From: an uncultured Methanolobus sp.
GTDB lineage: Archaea; Halobacteriota; Methanosarcinia; Methanosarcinales; Methanosarcinaceae
NCBI RefSeq assembly: GCF_963665675.1
Contig: NZ_OY762426.1
Span: 1,798,001 to 1,862,000 of the forward strand
Direction: 5' to 3'
Length of the DNA: 64,000 nt
Shown here: positions 1 through 9,480 of the stretch, in pieces
Numbering within the stretch: the stretch's first letter is position 1
How the letters are laid out: every line of letters begins with the position of its first letter
Notes under the pieces: generated by a model
What the model saw: the letters and a program-made list of their open reading frames with translations, nothing else
What the model was told of the DNA's origin: nothing
Database searches by the model: none
Translations under genes and position numbers: made by a program

Positions 1-775
1 GTGGCTCAACACCAGTCCAAATCTTGAATGCCTCTGCACCCTGGTAGACCAGCATCATCTCACCGGTGACAACTTTAGCACCGGCTTTTTTTGCCTCTTT
101 CAGAAGGGTGGTTTCCAGAGGGTTGTAAACAATATCAAATACCGTGAGATCAGGATGCATATCCTCTGCAGTTGCTATTGTTCCCTCGGTTTTTGGATGC
201 ATTCCAAGGGTGGTGCAATTGATAAGAATATCACTATCTGCAATCAGTTGCTTCAAATTCTCAAGTCCGCAACCTTTTGCATTACCGACTGCCGACACAC
301 CGGATGCAAGCTCGATAGCCTTTTCTTCGGTCCTGTTGGCTATGGTGATGTCCGCTCCGTCCTTTGCAAACTGGAATGCGATAGCCCTTGAAGCTCCTCC
401 TGCACCTACTATCAGTACATTGGAGTCCTTTATCTTCACTCCTTTTTCCTCAAGGCTGCGCTTTGCTCCTAGTCCGTCGGTATTGTAGCCAATCATTCCG
501 TCCTTGAAGTCAACGGTGTTCACTGCACCGATGCCTGCTGCAAGTGGATCAGCATCGACTATCTTTAATGCTTCCTGTTTCAGCGGAACTGTAAGATTAA
601 CTCCGCCAAAACCCATGGCTTTAGCTCCAGGAAGTGCATCCTTCAGGTTTTCAGGGCTTACCCTGAAAGCATGGTATGTGCATTCCATGCCAAGTTCCCT
701 GAAAGCTGCATTATGCATATCGGGTGATTTTGAATGAGCTATCGGGTCACCGAATACGCCGAAAACTGTGTTCAA
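1..775 (-). CDS. aroE: Shikimate dehydrogenase, 3' end cut by window edge
   Basis: NADP-dependent reduction of 3-dehydroshikimate to shikimate, fourth gene of an aromatic amino acid operon. Translating the reverse strand gives an AroE protein: substrate motif HSKSP near residue 14, NLTVPLK, the NADP-binding GAGGASRAI near residue 125, YNPLETTLL, and VTGEMMLVYQGAEAF close to the cut. About 258 residues are present, so perhaps 10-20 C-terminal residues are missing. The start is TTG at 775, which overlaps the aroD stop (TTGA), with a GGAG site 8 nt upstream inside aroD; this implies translational coupling. No frameshift seen. Confidence 0.93.
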   Translation of the reverse strand, partial: MNTVFGVFGDPIAHSKSPDMHNAAFRELGMECTYHAFRVSPENLKDALPGAKAMGFGGVNLTVPLKQEALKIVDADPLAAGIGAVNTVDFKDGMIGYNTDGLGAKRSLEEKGVKIKDSNVLIVGAGGASRAIAFQFAKDGADITIANRTEEKAIELASGVSAVGNAKGCGLENLKQLIADSDILINCTTLGMHPKTEGTIATAEDMHPDLTVFDIVYNPLETTLLKEAKKAGAKVVTGEMMLVYQGAEAFKIWTGVEP

Positions 776-1476
776 AAGAGAATCTCCAGAGCTGATTTAA
801 GTTCGTGTATCTTGATCTGTCCCGGTGCAACAGCCTGTGCTATTGCTCCATATGTAAGGCGTGAACCGTAGCATGGTGCAACGATACGGCTGTGTTTGCC
901 GATTTCACCCATTGCGATGGTACATACTGGTTTTTCCATATCAGCAGTCGCCTGAAGAACGTTCAGCACGTCCTGCTTTGATTTTGCCATAACAGCCAGT
1001 TTTGCAATATCAGCACCTGCTTCATGTGCATGATTGAGTATCTTTTTCATAATCTCTATGGAAGGTGTTCCGTCAAAATCATGGGCAGATACAATTACAG
1101 TCACTCCTGCTGCTTTTGCTGCTGCAATGACTTTGTTGCGCTGGTCTTCATCTGCGCTAAGCTCAATATCTACAGCTTCCACAAAAGGCATAATCTCAAC
1201 TAATAATTTGATCCTGTCATCTTCAGGACCTTCCCATTTACCACCGTCAGATTGTAATCTATTGGTTGCAATACAAGGGAGGTTGGTGTTCACTTTTATT
1301 CTTTCAATGGTCTTCTTAGCTTCTTCAAGGTCTGAAAAATTGAGGAGATCAAGCCTCAGCTCAAGAACATTTGCACCCAGCCAGTTTGCAGCTTTTGCAT
1401 TCTCTGCCGGGTCATCGTCTATCACTGAAACGATAGCGGGCTTTTCATCAAGGTCAAAGTTTCCTATCTTTACCAT
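772..1476 (-). CDS. aroD: 3-dehydroquinate dehydratase, type I
   Basis: Dehydrates 3-dehydroquinate to 3-dehydroshikimate by a Schiff-base mechanism. The catalytic His lies in IVSAHDFDGTP and the Schiff-base Lys in DIAKLAVMAKS; the ELRLDLL strand near the N terminus is also typical of the class I barrel. The frame is open to 1533, but I place the start at ATG 1476 because an AGGAG site lies 7 nt upstream and the extra residues are charged and non-conserved. This gives 234 aa, normal for the family, and removes an overlap with the upstream gene. It lies between DHQ synthase II (31 nt gap) and aroE (overlap). Confidence 0.95.
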   Translation of the reverse strand: MVKIGNFDLDEKPAIVSVIDDDPAENAKAANWLGANVLELRLDLLNFSDLEEAKKTIERIKVNTNLPCIATNRLQSDGGKWEGPEDDRIKLLVEIMPFVEAVDIELSADEDQRNKVIAAAKAAGVTVIVSAHDFDGTPSIEIMKKILNHAHEAGADIAKLAVMAKSKQDVLNVLQATADMEKPVCTIAMGEIGKHSRIVAPCYGSRLTYGAIAQAVAPGQIKIHELKSALEILF

Positions 1477-1507
1477 TGAATCGCTCCTGGATATCTCTTC
1501 TTCACAT

Positions 1508-2650
1508 TTATTTCTCGATGATTGTCTCTTCAATCTTCATTCCGAAGTGACGACCAATATCTTCTGAGTGGACAAGTATCTCATCGCCAACCTTGACATC
1601 TGTTACAGCTATTGGTTCTTTGTCCTTTGTGACGAGTTTAATTGTCTCTGCATTCTGCAGAATGTTCTTGATTATCTTGCCGCTTAAGTCCGCTTCAACA
1701 AGAATGAGTGGCCTTCTCTCGATCTTGACCCGACCAACTACACCTGTTCTCTGCTTTCCGTCACTATCTACAATTGTTACTTCATCGCCTGCTTTTAGCT
1801 CGGAAAGGTAGCGTGTCTTCTCTCCTACCTTGATGTAAGCGTGAACTGCACCTGCGTTTACTCTGAATGGACGTGAAGCAACGTATGGACTTTCCTCGGA
1901 TTCGGAGTGCACAAGGAACATTCCGTTTGCCTGGGAACCCACAAGCATTCCCTCGCCTCTGACCATGAGGTTGCATGTGTCTACACAAACTCTGTCGCCC
2001 ATGCCAATGGCTTCGACCCTTGTGACAACAGCAGTCTGGATTGCAAGGCTCTTGACACCAGCTGTTTCTGCAACTTCTGCAGTTTTTTTGATCGTACTCA
2101 GGTCCTTTGTGTCAAGCATTACTCCATCTGTGCCGTGTTCCATTGTCTCAAAGGCAAGCTTTGCCTGCTCTGTATTCTGGACGCCGGACAGAAGCATCAC
2201 ATTCTTCTTCTGAAGTCCTGCAATGAGGTTCTCCAGTGGAATTACCTGCCAGTCAGTACCTATCGTAACGAGATAATCACAGATGCTCCCCATTTCAGCT
2301 GCAAAGTTCTCGTAATCCTTGTTCTGGATTACGACGTATCCTGCAACCTTGAGTCCTTTCTCTTTCAGGCGAAGAGCTGTTGTAATGTCAAGGGAACCAG
2401 CGTAGTCTGGTGGTAATGGCTTTGTTCCGTCTCCTTCCCCACCTTTTCCAACTACAACAATTTCAGCACCTTCAACAGGGTTTGAGGAGAAAGCTGCTAC
2501 TTTCACATTTCCAAGCTCTTTGACCTTTTCAACATCAGCAGCATCAACCATAATTGCATCCACACCGGATTCCATTCCGGTAGTAATTACAGCCTTGCGT
2601 TCATCCCAGTTGCCTTCATCGGCTTTAATCCAGATAATCTTGTTATTCAT
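1508..2650 (-). CDS. 3-dehydroquinate synthase II (archaeal AroB')
   Basis: Converts 2-amino-3,7-dideoxy-D-threo-hept-6-ulosonate to 3-dehydroquinate by NAD-dependent oxidative deamination, the second step of the methanogen route to aromatic amino acids that avoids DAHP. Hallmarks are the N-terminal KIIWIKADEGNWDERK, the central NLIAGLQKKNVMLLSG, and the C-terminal DEILVHSEDIGRHFGMKI. The ORF could start at 2716, but the family begins with MNNKIIWIKAD, so I use ATG 2650 (380 aa, the usual length). It follows the ADTH synthase gene by 37 nt and is clearly in the same operon. Confidence 0.95.
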   Translation of the reverse strand: MNNKIIWIKADEGNWDERKAVITTGMESGVDAIMVDAADVEKVKELGNVKVAAFSSNPVEGAEIVVVGKGGEGDGTKPLPPDYAGSLDITTALRLKEKGLKVAGYVVIQNKDYENFAAEMGSICDYLVTIGTDWQVIPLENLIAGLQKKNVMLLSGVQNTEQAKLAFETMEHGTDGVMLDTKDLSTIKKTAEVAETAGVKSLAIQTAVVTRVEAIGMGDRVCVDTCNLMVRGEGMLVGSQANGMFLVHSESEESPYVASRPFRVNAGAVHAYIKVGEKTRYLSELKAGDEVTIVDSDGKQRTGVVGRVKIERRPLILVEADLSGKIIKNILQNAETIKLVTKDKEPIAVTDVKVGDEILVHSEDIGRHFGMKIEETIIEK

Positions 2651-2687
2651 AATGAGCACGTCCGCAAGCACAGGAAACAATCGTAGT

Positions 2688-3485
2688 TTATTCCAGCATT
2701 TCCAGTGCTTCTTCAACTGACTTTTTGTAGTGCACTATCTCTGTAATTGCTTTTGTAATTTTGGTAGGGTTTTCGTGCTGGAATACGTTCCTGCCGATCG
2801 CAACACCCCTGGCTCCTCCTTCCATGGCACCTTCTATCATCTGGAGGAATTCCTCATCGGTATTTGTCTTTGGTCCGCCTGCAATCACTATTGGCACAGG
2901 ACATCCCTGCACTACATCTTTGAATGTGTCCGGGTTGCCGGTGTATAGTGTTTTAACAACATCTGCACCAAGCTCTGCACCAACCCTTGCAACGTGAGCT
3001 ATAAGTTCAGGGTCATGTGGGTTGCTGATGTTCTTTCCACGTGGGTACAACATTGTAAGAAGTGGCATTCCCCAGTAGTTGCATTCCTCAGCTACACTCC
3101 CTAGTTTCTGAAGCTGGTCTGCTTCAGTTTCAGACCCGACGTTAACGTGAATAGAAACCGCATCTGCACCCATTTTCATAACTTCTTCAACAGAGCATAC
3201 CTGAACCTTATTGTTAGGATCAGGGCCAAGAATCGTGGATGCGCTCATGTGGACTATGAGCCCCACATCATGTCCGTATCCTCTGTGACCGTGGTTAACA
3301 ATACCTTTCTGCATGAGAACTGCATCTGCTCCACCCTCTGCAACCTTGTTGATGGTGTCTGCAACATCAATGAGTCCTTTTATAGGTCCATCGGATATCC
3401 CGTGGTCCATTGGAATTATCACAATGTTTCTGCTGTCTCTGTGCATGATTCTTTCGATACGGATCTTTTTACCAATTTCTGACAT
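2688..3485 (-). CDS. 2-amino-3,7-dideoxy-D-threo-hept-6-ulosonate (ADTH) synthase
   Basis: Class I aldolase-like enzyme (AroA') that condenses 6-deoxy-5-ketofructose 1-phosphate with aspartate semialdehyde, opening the archaeal shikimate pathway. The 265 aa protein has the FBA-like barrel: [11 protein letters not shown] near the N terminus, LLTMLYPRG, the Schiff-base Lys in [13 protein letters not shown], and the phosphate-binding [12 protein letters not shown] and GVAIGRNVF. It is the first gene of the minus-strand operon aroA'-aroB'-aroD-aroE. The 150 bp upstream holds a plausible TATA box. Fructose-bisphosphate aldolase is an alternative by fold alone, but the operon context strongly favours ADTH synthase. 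Confidence 0.94.
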   Translation of the reverse strand: MSEIGKKIRIERIMHRDSRNIVIIPMDHGISDGPIKGLIDVADTINKVAEGGADAVLMQKGIVNHGHRGYGHDVGLIVHMSASTILGPDPNNKVQVCSVEEVMKMGADAVSIHVNVGSETEADQLQKLGSVAEECNYWGMPLLTMLYPRGKNISNPHDPELIAHVARVGAELGADVVKTLYTGNPDTFKDVVQGCPVPIVIAGGPKTNTDEEFLQMIEGAMEGGARGVAIGRNVFQHENPTKITKAITEIVHYKKSVEEALEMLE

Positions 3486-3593
3486 TTACTTTCGCCTTCT
3501 ATAAGTTTGATTAATTATACACCAATGTCTTATTTAGTACATTAATGTATGGTTTTAATTTCATGTTAGTATGTGACATAGTAGCACGGTGTA

Positions 3594-3603
3594 ATATATA
3601 AAA
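3594..3603 (-). promoter_or_regulatory. Probable TATA box of the aro operon
   Basis: On the minus strand the sequence reads TTTATATATT, a good archaeal TATA element. It would place transcription start near 3570 and give a leader of about 85 nt before the ADTH synthase ATG. No obvious operator palindrome was seen in the leader. Confidence 0.45.
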
Positions 3604-3642
3604 GTTTTTGTACAACTGGCTGAAACGAATTAAAAACAAAGA

Positions 3643-5010
3643 TTACATATCTTTGAGGAACTCGCCAATGCTTATTCCATTAGAAGTTATGTCGTAGCTT
3701 ATAAGGTGTTTTTCATGGTCGCTGCCATGCATTTTCAGGATGGACATGGTTTTTCTGATTTCTTTGCCAATATCTATGTGCCTGAGAAGTATCAGTACAT
3801 CTGCAAGTGAGGACACAGGTATCTCTGTCTGGAGCATATTACTTCCTGCCGCCATATTGCCACTAATGAACATGGATGTAGCTCCCATATTCTTGAAAAG
3901 CCGTATCAAGTTGGCAACATGTTCTCTTTTTGCCACCTGGGTATCAAAGACATAATCAAAACCTGAGATATCATCCAGCAGAACTCTCTTTGCTCCCATT
4001 TCCTGAATAAGGTTGCGAAGTTCTATAGTGTGCCTGCAGGCGTTGATCTCAGAAGGTGGTGTGTAGATGATTTGTACCAGTCCCTGTTTTTCCAGTTCTT
4101 CCAGTTCAAGCCCAAGACTTGCTGCATAGCGTCTTAGCTCGGCCGGGCTGTCCTCAAAAGTACTGATAATTCCTGGTTCCCCGTTTCTGGCACCTTCTAC
4201 AATGAAACTGAGCCCAAATAGTGTTTTTCCGGTACCGGTATTCCCGGCTATTAACGCGGATGATAGCTCAAAAAGGCCACCTCTGCTCAATTCATCAAAC
4301 TTTGGAATGCCTGCACTGATTCTGTTGACCTTTTCAGGTTCCTCTATAACGGGGGCAGTTATTCTGGGATATATGGCAATTCCATTGCCTGTTATGCTGA
4401 ACGTATGTTCGCCATCAAGATAATTGGGACGATTCATCTTGATTATCGTGATCATGCGTTTGCTTCCCCGTCTCTGGATTTCCTGGGACAGATATACGAT
4501 GCCATCTGTAACATCGCTTATCACGGACCTGCATACATCGGACTTTGACATGGTCCCCGTAAGGTAAACAATGGCATTCCACTCTACTATGGCTGAGTTA
4601 AGTGAGTAGATGAACCTTCTTCTTTCAGCCTCAGGAAAACCAAACCCAATAGGGGTTATTGGGTCGATGAGTATTCTGTCAGGTTTAATGGAATTGACAA
4701 TGTTCCCTAATTCTACAAGCATTGTCAGTGGATCTCTTTCAACAGAGCTGACATTGAATATGTGTATACTGAGGCTTTCCTGGTAAAATGAATATTCTGA
4801 TAACGCTTCCCTGATAGAATTCTCTGATTGGGTGGTTATGCAGATATAAAGTACTTTTTCACCATTATGCGCCGCTTCACATAAGCTCTGAACTCCAAGT
4901 ATAGTTCTCCCGCTACCTGCGTTACCTGCTATAAGTATGGTGGAAGGGGCAGTGATCCCGCCTCCCAGTATCTCATCGAAGCCGTCTATTCCTGTGAATT
5001 TAGTTTCCAA
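3643..5010 (-). CDS. KaiC-like two-domain RecA-type ATPase
   Basis: 455 aa with two tandem RecA/KaiC domains. Domain 1 begins FTGIDGFDEILGGG and has a P-loop GNAGSGRT at about residues 29-36, in which the Walker lysine is replaced by arginine. Domain 2 begins with ISAGIPKFDELSRGG and has an intact GNTGTGKT with Walker B-like RVLLDDISG. Archaeal KaiC homologues take part in signal transduction or archaellum/chemotaxis-type regulation; no circadian role should be assumed. The start is TTG 5010 with GAGG 7 nt upstream. The gene stands alone between the aro operon and guaAa, with roughly 290 bp of promoter region on its 5' side. The specific function is unknown. Confidence 0.85.
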   Translation of the reverse strand: METKFTGIDGFDEILGGGITAPSTILIAGNAGSGRTILGVQSLCEAAHNGEKVLYICITTQSENSIREALSEYSFYQESLSIHIFNVSSVERDPLTMLVELGNIVNSIKPDRILIDPITPIGFGFPEAERRRFIYSLNSAIVEWNAIVYLTGTMSKSDVCRSVISDVTDGIVYLSQEIQRRGSKRMITIIKMNRPNYLDGEHTFSITGNGIAIYPRITAPVIEEPEKVNRISAGIPKFDELSRGGLFELSSALIAGNTGTGKTLFGLSFIVEGARNGEPGIISTFEDSPAELRRYAASLGLELEELEKQGLVQIIYTPPSEINACRHTIELRNLIQEMGAKRVLLDDISGFDYVFDTQVAKREHVANLIRLFKNMGATSMFISGNMAAGSNMLQTEIPVSSLADVLILLRHIDIGKEIRKTMSILKMHGSDHEKHLISYDITSNGISIGEFLKDM

Positions 5011-5302
5011 TTTTGTGCCTCATGATATATGCTATCGCAATAATGAGATTTTTATGTAAAGGGTTATATTAAATTTCCTCTCCCTTACTTAATTTACTTT
5101 TAATTTTACTTAACATTATTCATAAGCATAAATATCTAAAAATCTTAAATGTATGTTTCGTTAATTTCTTGTTTGCTGTTTTACGCTGTGTAAATCTCTT
5201 ATATGGTTAATTACTATAACGGCAATATTAATACTGGAATTCACAGTAATCTTGCGCATATTACCTTAACAATCATACTACACAAATTCAGGGAAGCTAA
5301 TC
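5011..5302. other. Divergent intergenic region, kaiC-like / guaAa
   Basis: AT-rich region of 292 bp between divergent genes. The only clear signal is a TATA-like CTTATATGG near 5196-5204 that could serve guaAa, leaving a leader of roughly 75-80 nt. No further ORF or RNA is supported. Confidence 0.4.
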
Positions 5303-5872
5303 ATGAGAGAATTAAAAATCCTTGTTATCAACAATTACGGGCAGTTCTGCCACCTTATTCACCGTTCAGTAAGGGACCTGGACATGGAAACAAAGATAGT
5401 CGCCAACACCACTCCAGTAGAAGAAATCCTCGAAGAAGAACCTGACGGGCTAATACTCAGTGGAGGTCCTACAATGGAACGTGCCGGGATCTGCTCCGAA
5501 TATGTAGAAAGCATCGACCTTCCGGTCCTGGGAATCTGTCTTGGACATCAGGTGATCGCAAAGACATTTGGGGGTGAGGTTGGTTCCGGAAGTTCCGGTG
5601 GCTATGCAGACATAGAAGTTGAGATCGTGGAAGAAGATGATCTTCTTAAAGGACTTGGTCCCAAGACCTCTGTCTGGGCTTCACATGCAGATGAAGTTGT
5701 CAGAATGCCTGAAGGCTTCACTCAGCTTGCAAGATCTAACATTTGTGAGTGTGAGGCCATGAGGCATGAAGAAAGGCCAATATTTGGGGTACAGTGGCAT
5801 CCGGAAGTTGCTCACACAGAAAAAGGAGAGCAGTTGTTAATGAATTTCTTTGAAGTATGTGAGAATTATTAA
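5303..5872 (+). CDS. guaAa: GMP synthetase, glutamine amidotransferase subunit
   Basis: Releases ammonia from glutamine for amination of XMP. The 189 aa protein is a stand-alone class I amidotransferase with nucleophile Cys79 in GICLGHQ, the oxyanion motif [11 protein letters not shown], and the His166/Glu168 pair in [13 protein letters not shown]. In most archaea GMP synthetase is split, and the synthetase partner guaAb is at 26642-27556 here, about 21 kb away. The stop codon lies 3 nt from the convergent SRP54 stop. The start ATG has a weak GGGAAG upstream and a probable TATA box about 100 nt away. Confidence 0.95.
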   Translation: MRELKILVINNYGQFCHLIHRSVRDLDMETKIVANTTPVEEILEEEPDGLILSGGPTMERAGICSEYVESIDLPVLGICLGHQVIAKTFGGEVGSGSSGGYADIEVEIVEEDDLLKGLGPKTSVWASHADEVVRMPEGFTQLARSNICECEAMRHEERPIFGVQWHPEVAHTEKGEQLLMNFFEVCENY

Positions 5873-5875
5873 TCC

Positions 5876-7195
5876 TCACATTCCCATTTTCTTCATCATT
5901 TTTTGCATATTGAATTTTCCACCACGGAATCCTTTCATGGCGGTCTGCATCATCTTATGATATTTCAGGAGCTCTCTGACATCTTCAGGAGCACAGCCTG
6001 ATCCTCTGGCAATTCTCTTGATACGGGCACTGCCGATGACTCTTGGATTGAGCATTTCATCTTCTGTCATCGAGTCCATCAGAACCCTGTAACGTCCGAG
6101 TTTGTCACCGGTTACCTGGTATGCATCTTCAGGAATCTTTGCTCCCATTCCTCCAAGTGGCAACATCTGCATGATCTGCTTCATTGGCCCCATCTTGTTG
6201 AGACTTTCAAGCTGCTTGTACATATCTTTCAGAGTGAACTTTCCACGGAGCATTGACTCCATGTCAAAGTCCTCTCCACCGAGTGCTTCCTCGGCCTTTT
6301 CAATAAGGCTCTTGATATCACCCATTCCGAGAAGTCTTGAGATGAACCTGTCAGCCTCAAACCTTTCAAGGTCTTCAGGTGTTTCACCAATACCAATGAA
6401 CGCGATGGATGAATTTGTTTCAGAAACCGCGGAGAGTGCTCCACCACCTTTTGCAGTACCGTCAAGTTTTGAGATCACAACACCAGAGATTCCGATAGAA
6501 TCATTGAATGCACGTGCCTGTTCGCTTGCCTGCTGACCAATTGCACCGTCAAGAACAAGGAGTTTGTAGTCAGGTTTAGCCACGGCATGTATTTCTTCCA
6601 TCTCTGTGATGAGGTCACTTTCAAGTGAGTGGCGTCCGGCAGTGTCCACAATGAGTACATCGTTCTTCTGGAGTTCATTGAGTCCTCTTTCAACAATGCC
6701 TACTGCATCAGGGTTGCCTTCTTCTCCGTAGAATGCAACGTTAAGTTTGGTACAGAGGGTTTTGAGCTGCTGGTATGCACCTGGCCTGAACGTATCAGCA
6801 CAAACCACACCGGGTTTCAGTCCTTTCCTCTGGAAGTAGCGTGCAAGTTTTGATGTTGTGGTAGTTTTACCGCTACCTTGCAAACCTATCATCATGATGG
6901 TCTGTGGTTTGAGTGGGATGTCGGTACTCTTACCGATGATATTGATGAGTTCCTGGTAAACAATTCTGATTATGTGTTCTCTGGGGCTCATTCCTGAGGG
7001 TACTTCTTCTTTCAGTGCACGCTCTTTGATGTGCTTTGACATCTGCATTACAAGCTTGACATTTACGTCTGACTGAAGCAAAGCCCTCTGGATATCTTTG
7101 ACTACCTCATTTACGGTACGCTCATCGATACGTCCGGATTTTACTATTTTCTTAAGGGCATCCTGCAGGGAATTCCCGAGTTTATCCATTACCAT
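5876..7195 (-). CDS. Signal recognition particle 54 kDa protein
   Basis: GTPase that binds 7S RNA and signal sequences for co-translational targeting to the membrane. 439 aa, with an N-terminal four-helix N domain ([16 protein letters not shown]), G domain with P-loop [15 protein letters not shown] near residue 105, [12 protein letters not shown], TKxD-equivalent [11 protein letters not shown], and a methionine-rich C-terminal M domain ending [10 protein letters not shown]. Length and domain order are complete. The start may be the first or third codon (MVMDKLG); I keep the longer form because homologues begin with MV.LDKLG-like sequence. No 7S RNA gene is in the window. Confidence 0.96.
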   Translation of the reverse strand: MVMDKLGNSLQDALKKIVKSGRIDERTVNEVVKDIQRALLQSDVNVKLVMQMSKHIKERALKEEVPSGMSPREHIIRIVYQELINIIGKSTDIPLKPQTIMMIGLQGSGKTTTTSKLARYFQRKGLKPGVVCADTFRPGAYQQLKTLCTKLNVAFYGEEGNPDAVGIVERGLNELQKNDVLIVDTAGRHSLESDLITEMEEIHAVAKPDYKLLVLDGAIGQQASEQARAFNDSIGISGVVISKLDGTAKGGGALSAVSETNSSIAFIGIGETPEDLERFEADRFISRLLGMGDIKSLIEKAEEALGGEDFDMESMLRGKFTLKDMYKQLESLNKMGPMKQIMQMLPLGGMGAKIPEDAYQVTGDKLGRYRVLMDSMTEDEMLNPRVIGSARIKRIARGSGCAPEDVRELLKYHKMMQTAMKGFRGGKFNMQKMMKKMGM

Positions 7196-7373
7196 TTAAG
7201 GATCTTCCTTTTTCAGTTCTCTTTTTGCTCTAATAAATGGGGAGTTCATATTTAATTCTGTTGTGGAAATCATCTCGAATTGCAGACAGATATGTCAAGT
7301 CAAATTGTTTGATTAGGATTACTCAAACCGGTTGGCTGAAATAAGACTTAAAATATGATAAAAAAAGAATTAG

Positions 7374-7448
7374 TAGCGGGGGATAGATTCGAACTATCGG
7401 TCTACGGGTTATGAGCCCGTCGGGATCTCCTGGCTACCCCACCCCGCT
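7374..7448 (-). tRNA. Initiator tRNA-Met (CAT), copy 1
   Basis: The minus strand folds as a complete 75-nt tRNA: acceptor AGCGGGG/CCCCGCT with discriminator A, anticodon stem ACGGG/CCCGT, loop CTCATAA with anticodon CAT, and T arm GATAG/CTATC with loop TTCGAAT. The A1:U72 end pair and run of G:C pairs next to the anticodon loop are archaeal initiator features. CCA is not encoded. A TATA-like CATATATAG lies about 50 nt upstream. Identical to the copy at 7571-7645. Confidence 0.95.
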
Positions 7449-7570
7449 TCGGGGATTGATGTTTAACTTGTAAAGCAAATCCTTCTATGTCTGCATACTA
7501 TATATGTATGTTTCCAGAATACGGTTCTAACACACGAATTGATGTTTAAATCAAAATGATGTTAGAAAAG

Positions 7571-7645
7571 TAGCGGGGGATAGATTCGAACTATCGGTCT
7601 ACGGGTTATGAGCCCGTCGGGATCTCCTGGCTACCCCACCCCGCT
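7571..7645 (-). tRNA. Initiator tRNA-Met (CAT), copy 2
   Basis: Exact 75-nt repeat of the initiator tRNA 122 nt away, in the same orientation. The identity extends about 15 nt into the 5' leader (ATCAATC.CCGA), differing there at one base, and then stops, so this is a local tandem duplication rather than two ancient genes. The same initiator features apply: A1:U72, GGG/CCC in the anticodon stem and no encoded CCA. Confidence 0.95.
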
Positions 7646-7823
7646 TCGGAGATTGATGTTTATTCTGGAAGGGTACTCCCCCATCAACTATTTCATAGTT
7701 CATATAGTTTGCGTGTGAGTTCATTTTAACAATGGGGTACATGATACATAAATAGGTAAATTATATCTTCTATCTGTCTAAATATAGTGTTTCATCTTTA
7801 GTTTTACTAATTGGAGAAATAAC
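7646..7823. promoter_or_regulatory. Intergenic region with promoter for the purine salvage pair
   Basis: The gap between tRNA copy 2 and the phosphoribosyltransferase gene. AAATTATATC around 7756-7765 is a reasonable TATA box, placing transcription start near 7785 with a short leader that includes the GGAG site used by the gene at 7824. Confidence 0.4.
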
Positions 7824-8525
7824 ATGGCCTTACCTGACAAATTCAAATGTGTAGTTACAAACTGGGATTACATTTACGACCTGTGCAGAGAAGTTGCAAA
7901 CGAAGTGAAAGCTTCAGGTTACGAACCGGACATGATAGTTGCCCTCGCAAGAGGCGGATGGTTTGCAGGTCGTGTGTTATGTGATTTCCTTGGTCTTGAT
8001 GACCTTACAAGTCTTAAGATCGAGCACTACCTTGGAACCGCACTTGCAGGTGATGAGCCACAGATCAAATATCCTCTTGCAGACAATGCTGTTGCAGGAA
8101 AGAAAATCCTTATTGTTGACGACATTGCAGACACAGGTAAGAGTTTGATGCATTCTCTTGAATATGTAAATGAACAGGGTCCAAAGGAAGTAAAGACAGC
8201 AGCTCTACAGTATCTTGATTCATCTGAATATGATCCTGATTTTGTAGGAGAACGTCTTGAAGAATGGGCATGGGTTGTTTTCCCATGGAATTTCATTGAA
8301 GACATGACTGATATCATCTCAACCCTCATGACAAAAGAGGATAAGGAACTCTGGGATATTGCTTCTATAAGACATGGTCTCTATATGTATCACTCTCTTG
8401 GGTCATTCGCATTTGAGATCGCACAGCCGGGCAGGCTTCCGGAAATATTGGAAGAAATGCATCGCAGGGAAATTGTATGCTCTGTGAACGAGGATGGAAA
8501 ACAGTACTGGAAACTTGCTGAATAA
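7824..8525 (+). CDS. Phosphoribosyltransferase, purine salvage type
   Basis: 233 aa type I phosphoribosyltransferase. The PRPP loop KKILIVDDIADTGKSL is at about residues 92-107, preceded by the pyrophosphate loop region VALARGGWFAGR. The C-terminal half (roughly 165-233) continues past the PRT core and looks like a small helical domain ending in a winged-helix-like stretch. It is 13 nt upstream of an MTA-phosphorylase-like gene, so I infer that it recycles the free base (adenine, hypoxanthine or guanine) released by that enzyme. Base specificity cannot be read from the sequence. Start ATG with GGAG 9 nt upstream. Confidence 0.85.
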   Translation: MALPDKFKCVVTNWDYIYDLCREVANEVKASGYEPDMIVALARGGWFAGRVLCDFLGLDDLTSLKIEHYLGTALAGDEPQIKYPLADNAVAGKKILIVDDIADTGKSLMHSLEYVNEQGPKEVKTAALQYLDSSEYDPDFVGERLEEWAWVVFPWNFIEDMTDIISTLMTKEDKELWDIASIRHGLYMYHSLGSFAFEIAQPGRLPEILEEMHRREIVCSVNEDGKQYWKLAE

Positions 8526-8538
8526 TACGAGTGATACA

Positions 8539-9408
8539 ATGCAGGAAAAATCTAAAGCTGATATCGCAATCATAGGCGGAAGTGGCATTTATGATGCCAA
8601 TCTGCTTGATAATGTACAAGATGTTGATATTGACACTCCTTTTGGAAAACCTTCTGATTCAATAACAGTTGGTAAGCATGGTGATGTAGGCGTCTGTTTC
8701 CTTCCAAGACATGGCGTGGGTCACAGGATATCTCCAACAGAATTGAACTCAAGAGCAAACATCTTCGCTCTTAAGAAACTCGGTGTGAAGCGCATAATCG
8801 CTGCATCTGCTGTGGGTAGTCTGAAAGAAGAACTCAAACCTCTGGACATCGTTATTCCAAACCAGATATATGACCGTACAAAATCCAGACCATCAACTTT
8901 CTTTGAGGATGGCATTGTTGTCCACATGGGATTTGCAGACCCGTTCTGTCCTGAAACTTCAAAGACCATAGTCGATGTTGCCAATTCAAAGGGTTACAGC
9001 GTCAAGGAAGGTGGAACCTACGTTTGTATGGAAGGCCCGCAGTTCTCAACCCGTGCTGAGTCTCGTGTGTATCAATCACTTGGTTTCGACATCATTGGTA
9101 TGACTGCAATTCCTGAGGCAAAACTTGCACGTGAGGCTGAGATTTGCTACTCCATGATCGCTACTGTGACAGATTACGATGTTTGGTATGAGGAAGATGT
9201 CACAATCGAGACTGTCATTGAGAATGCGATGAAGAACGAGGCTGCTGTAAAGGATATAATCGTGTCAACTCTGGATAAACTGAGTCTTGAGCAGCACTGT
9301 ATGTGTAAGGATGCTCTGATGGGTGCTATCGCAACAGTTCCATCCATGATTCCATATAAGACTAAGAGAAGACTCGATCCTCTTATCGGAAAATATCTGG
9401 AAGAGTGA
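8539..9408 (+). CDS. S-methyl-5'-thioadenosine/thioinosine phosphorylase family
   Basis: Phosphorolyses methylthio-nucleosides to a free base and methylthioribose 1-phosphate. The protein (289 aa from ATG 8539) shows the family motifs IGGSGIYDANLLDNV at the N terminus, FLPRHGVGHRISPTELNSRAN, YVCMEGPQFSTRAES, GMTAIPEAKLARE, and TVTDYDVWYEEDV. The DYD motif resembles adenine-recognising MTAP, but related methanogen enzymes are reported to prefer methylthioinosine, so I leave the substrate open. The frame is open upstream to 8494; I chose 8539 because the extra residues overlap the preceding gene. Probable two-gene operon with the phosphoribosyltransferase. Confidence 0.9.
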   Translation: MQEKSKADIAIIGGSGIYDANLLDNVQDVDIDTPFGKPSDSITVGKHGDVGVCFLPRHGVGHRISPTELNSRANIFALKKLGVKRIIAASAVGSLKEELKPLDIVIPNQIYDRTKSRPSTFFEDGIVVHMGFADPFCPETSKTIVDVANSKGYSVKEGGTYVCMEGPQFSTRAESRVYQSLGFDIIGMTAIPEAKLAREAEICYSMIATVTDYDVWYEEDVTIETVIENAMKNEAAVKDIIVSTLDKLSLEQHCMCKDALMGAIATVPSMIPYKTKRRLDPLIGKYLEE

Positions 9409-9480
9409 GGATGCGATATCTGTAAGCAGCTTATCGCAAGTGTTTTAATATATCATGATGCTTATTTAATTCGGTGGATC

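Noticed and set aside
1034..1567. 177-codon plus-strand frame opposite aroD
   Set aside because: Antisense shadow of a well-supported gene; Ser/Phe-rich composition without motifs.
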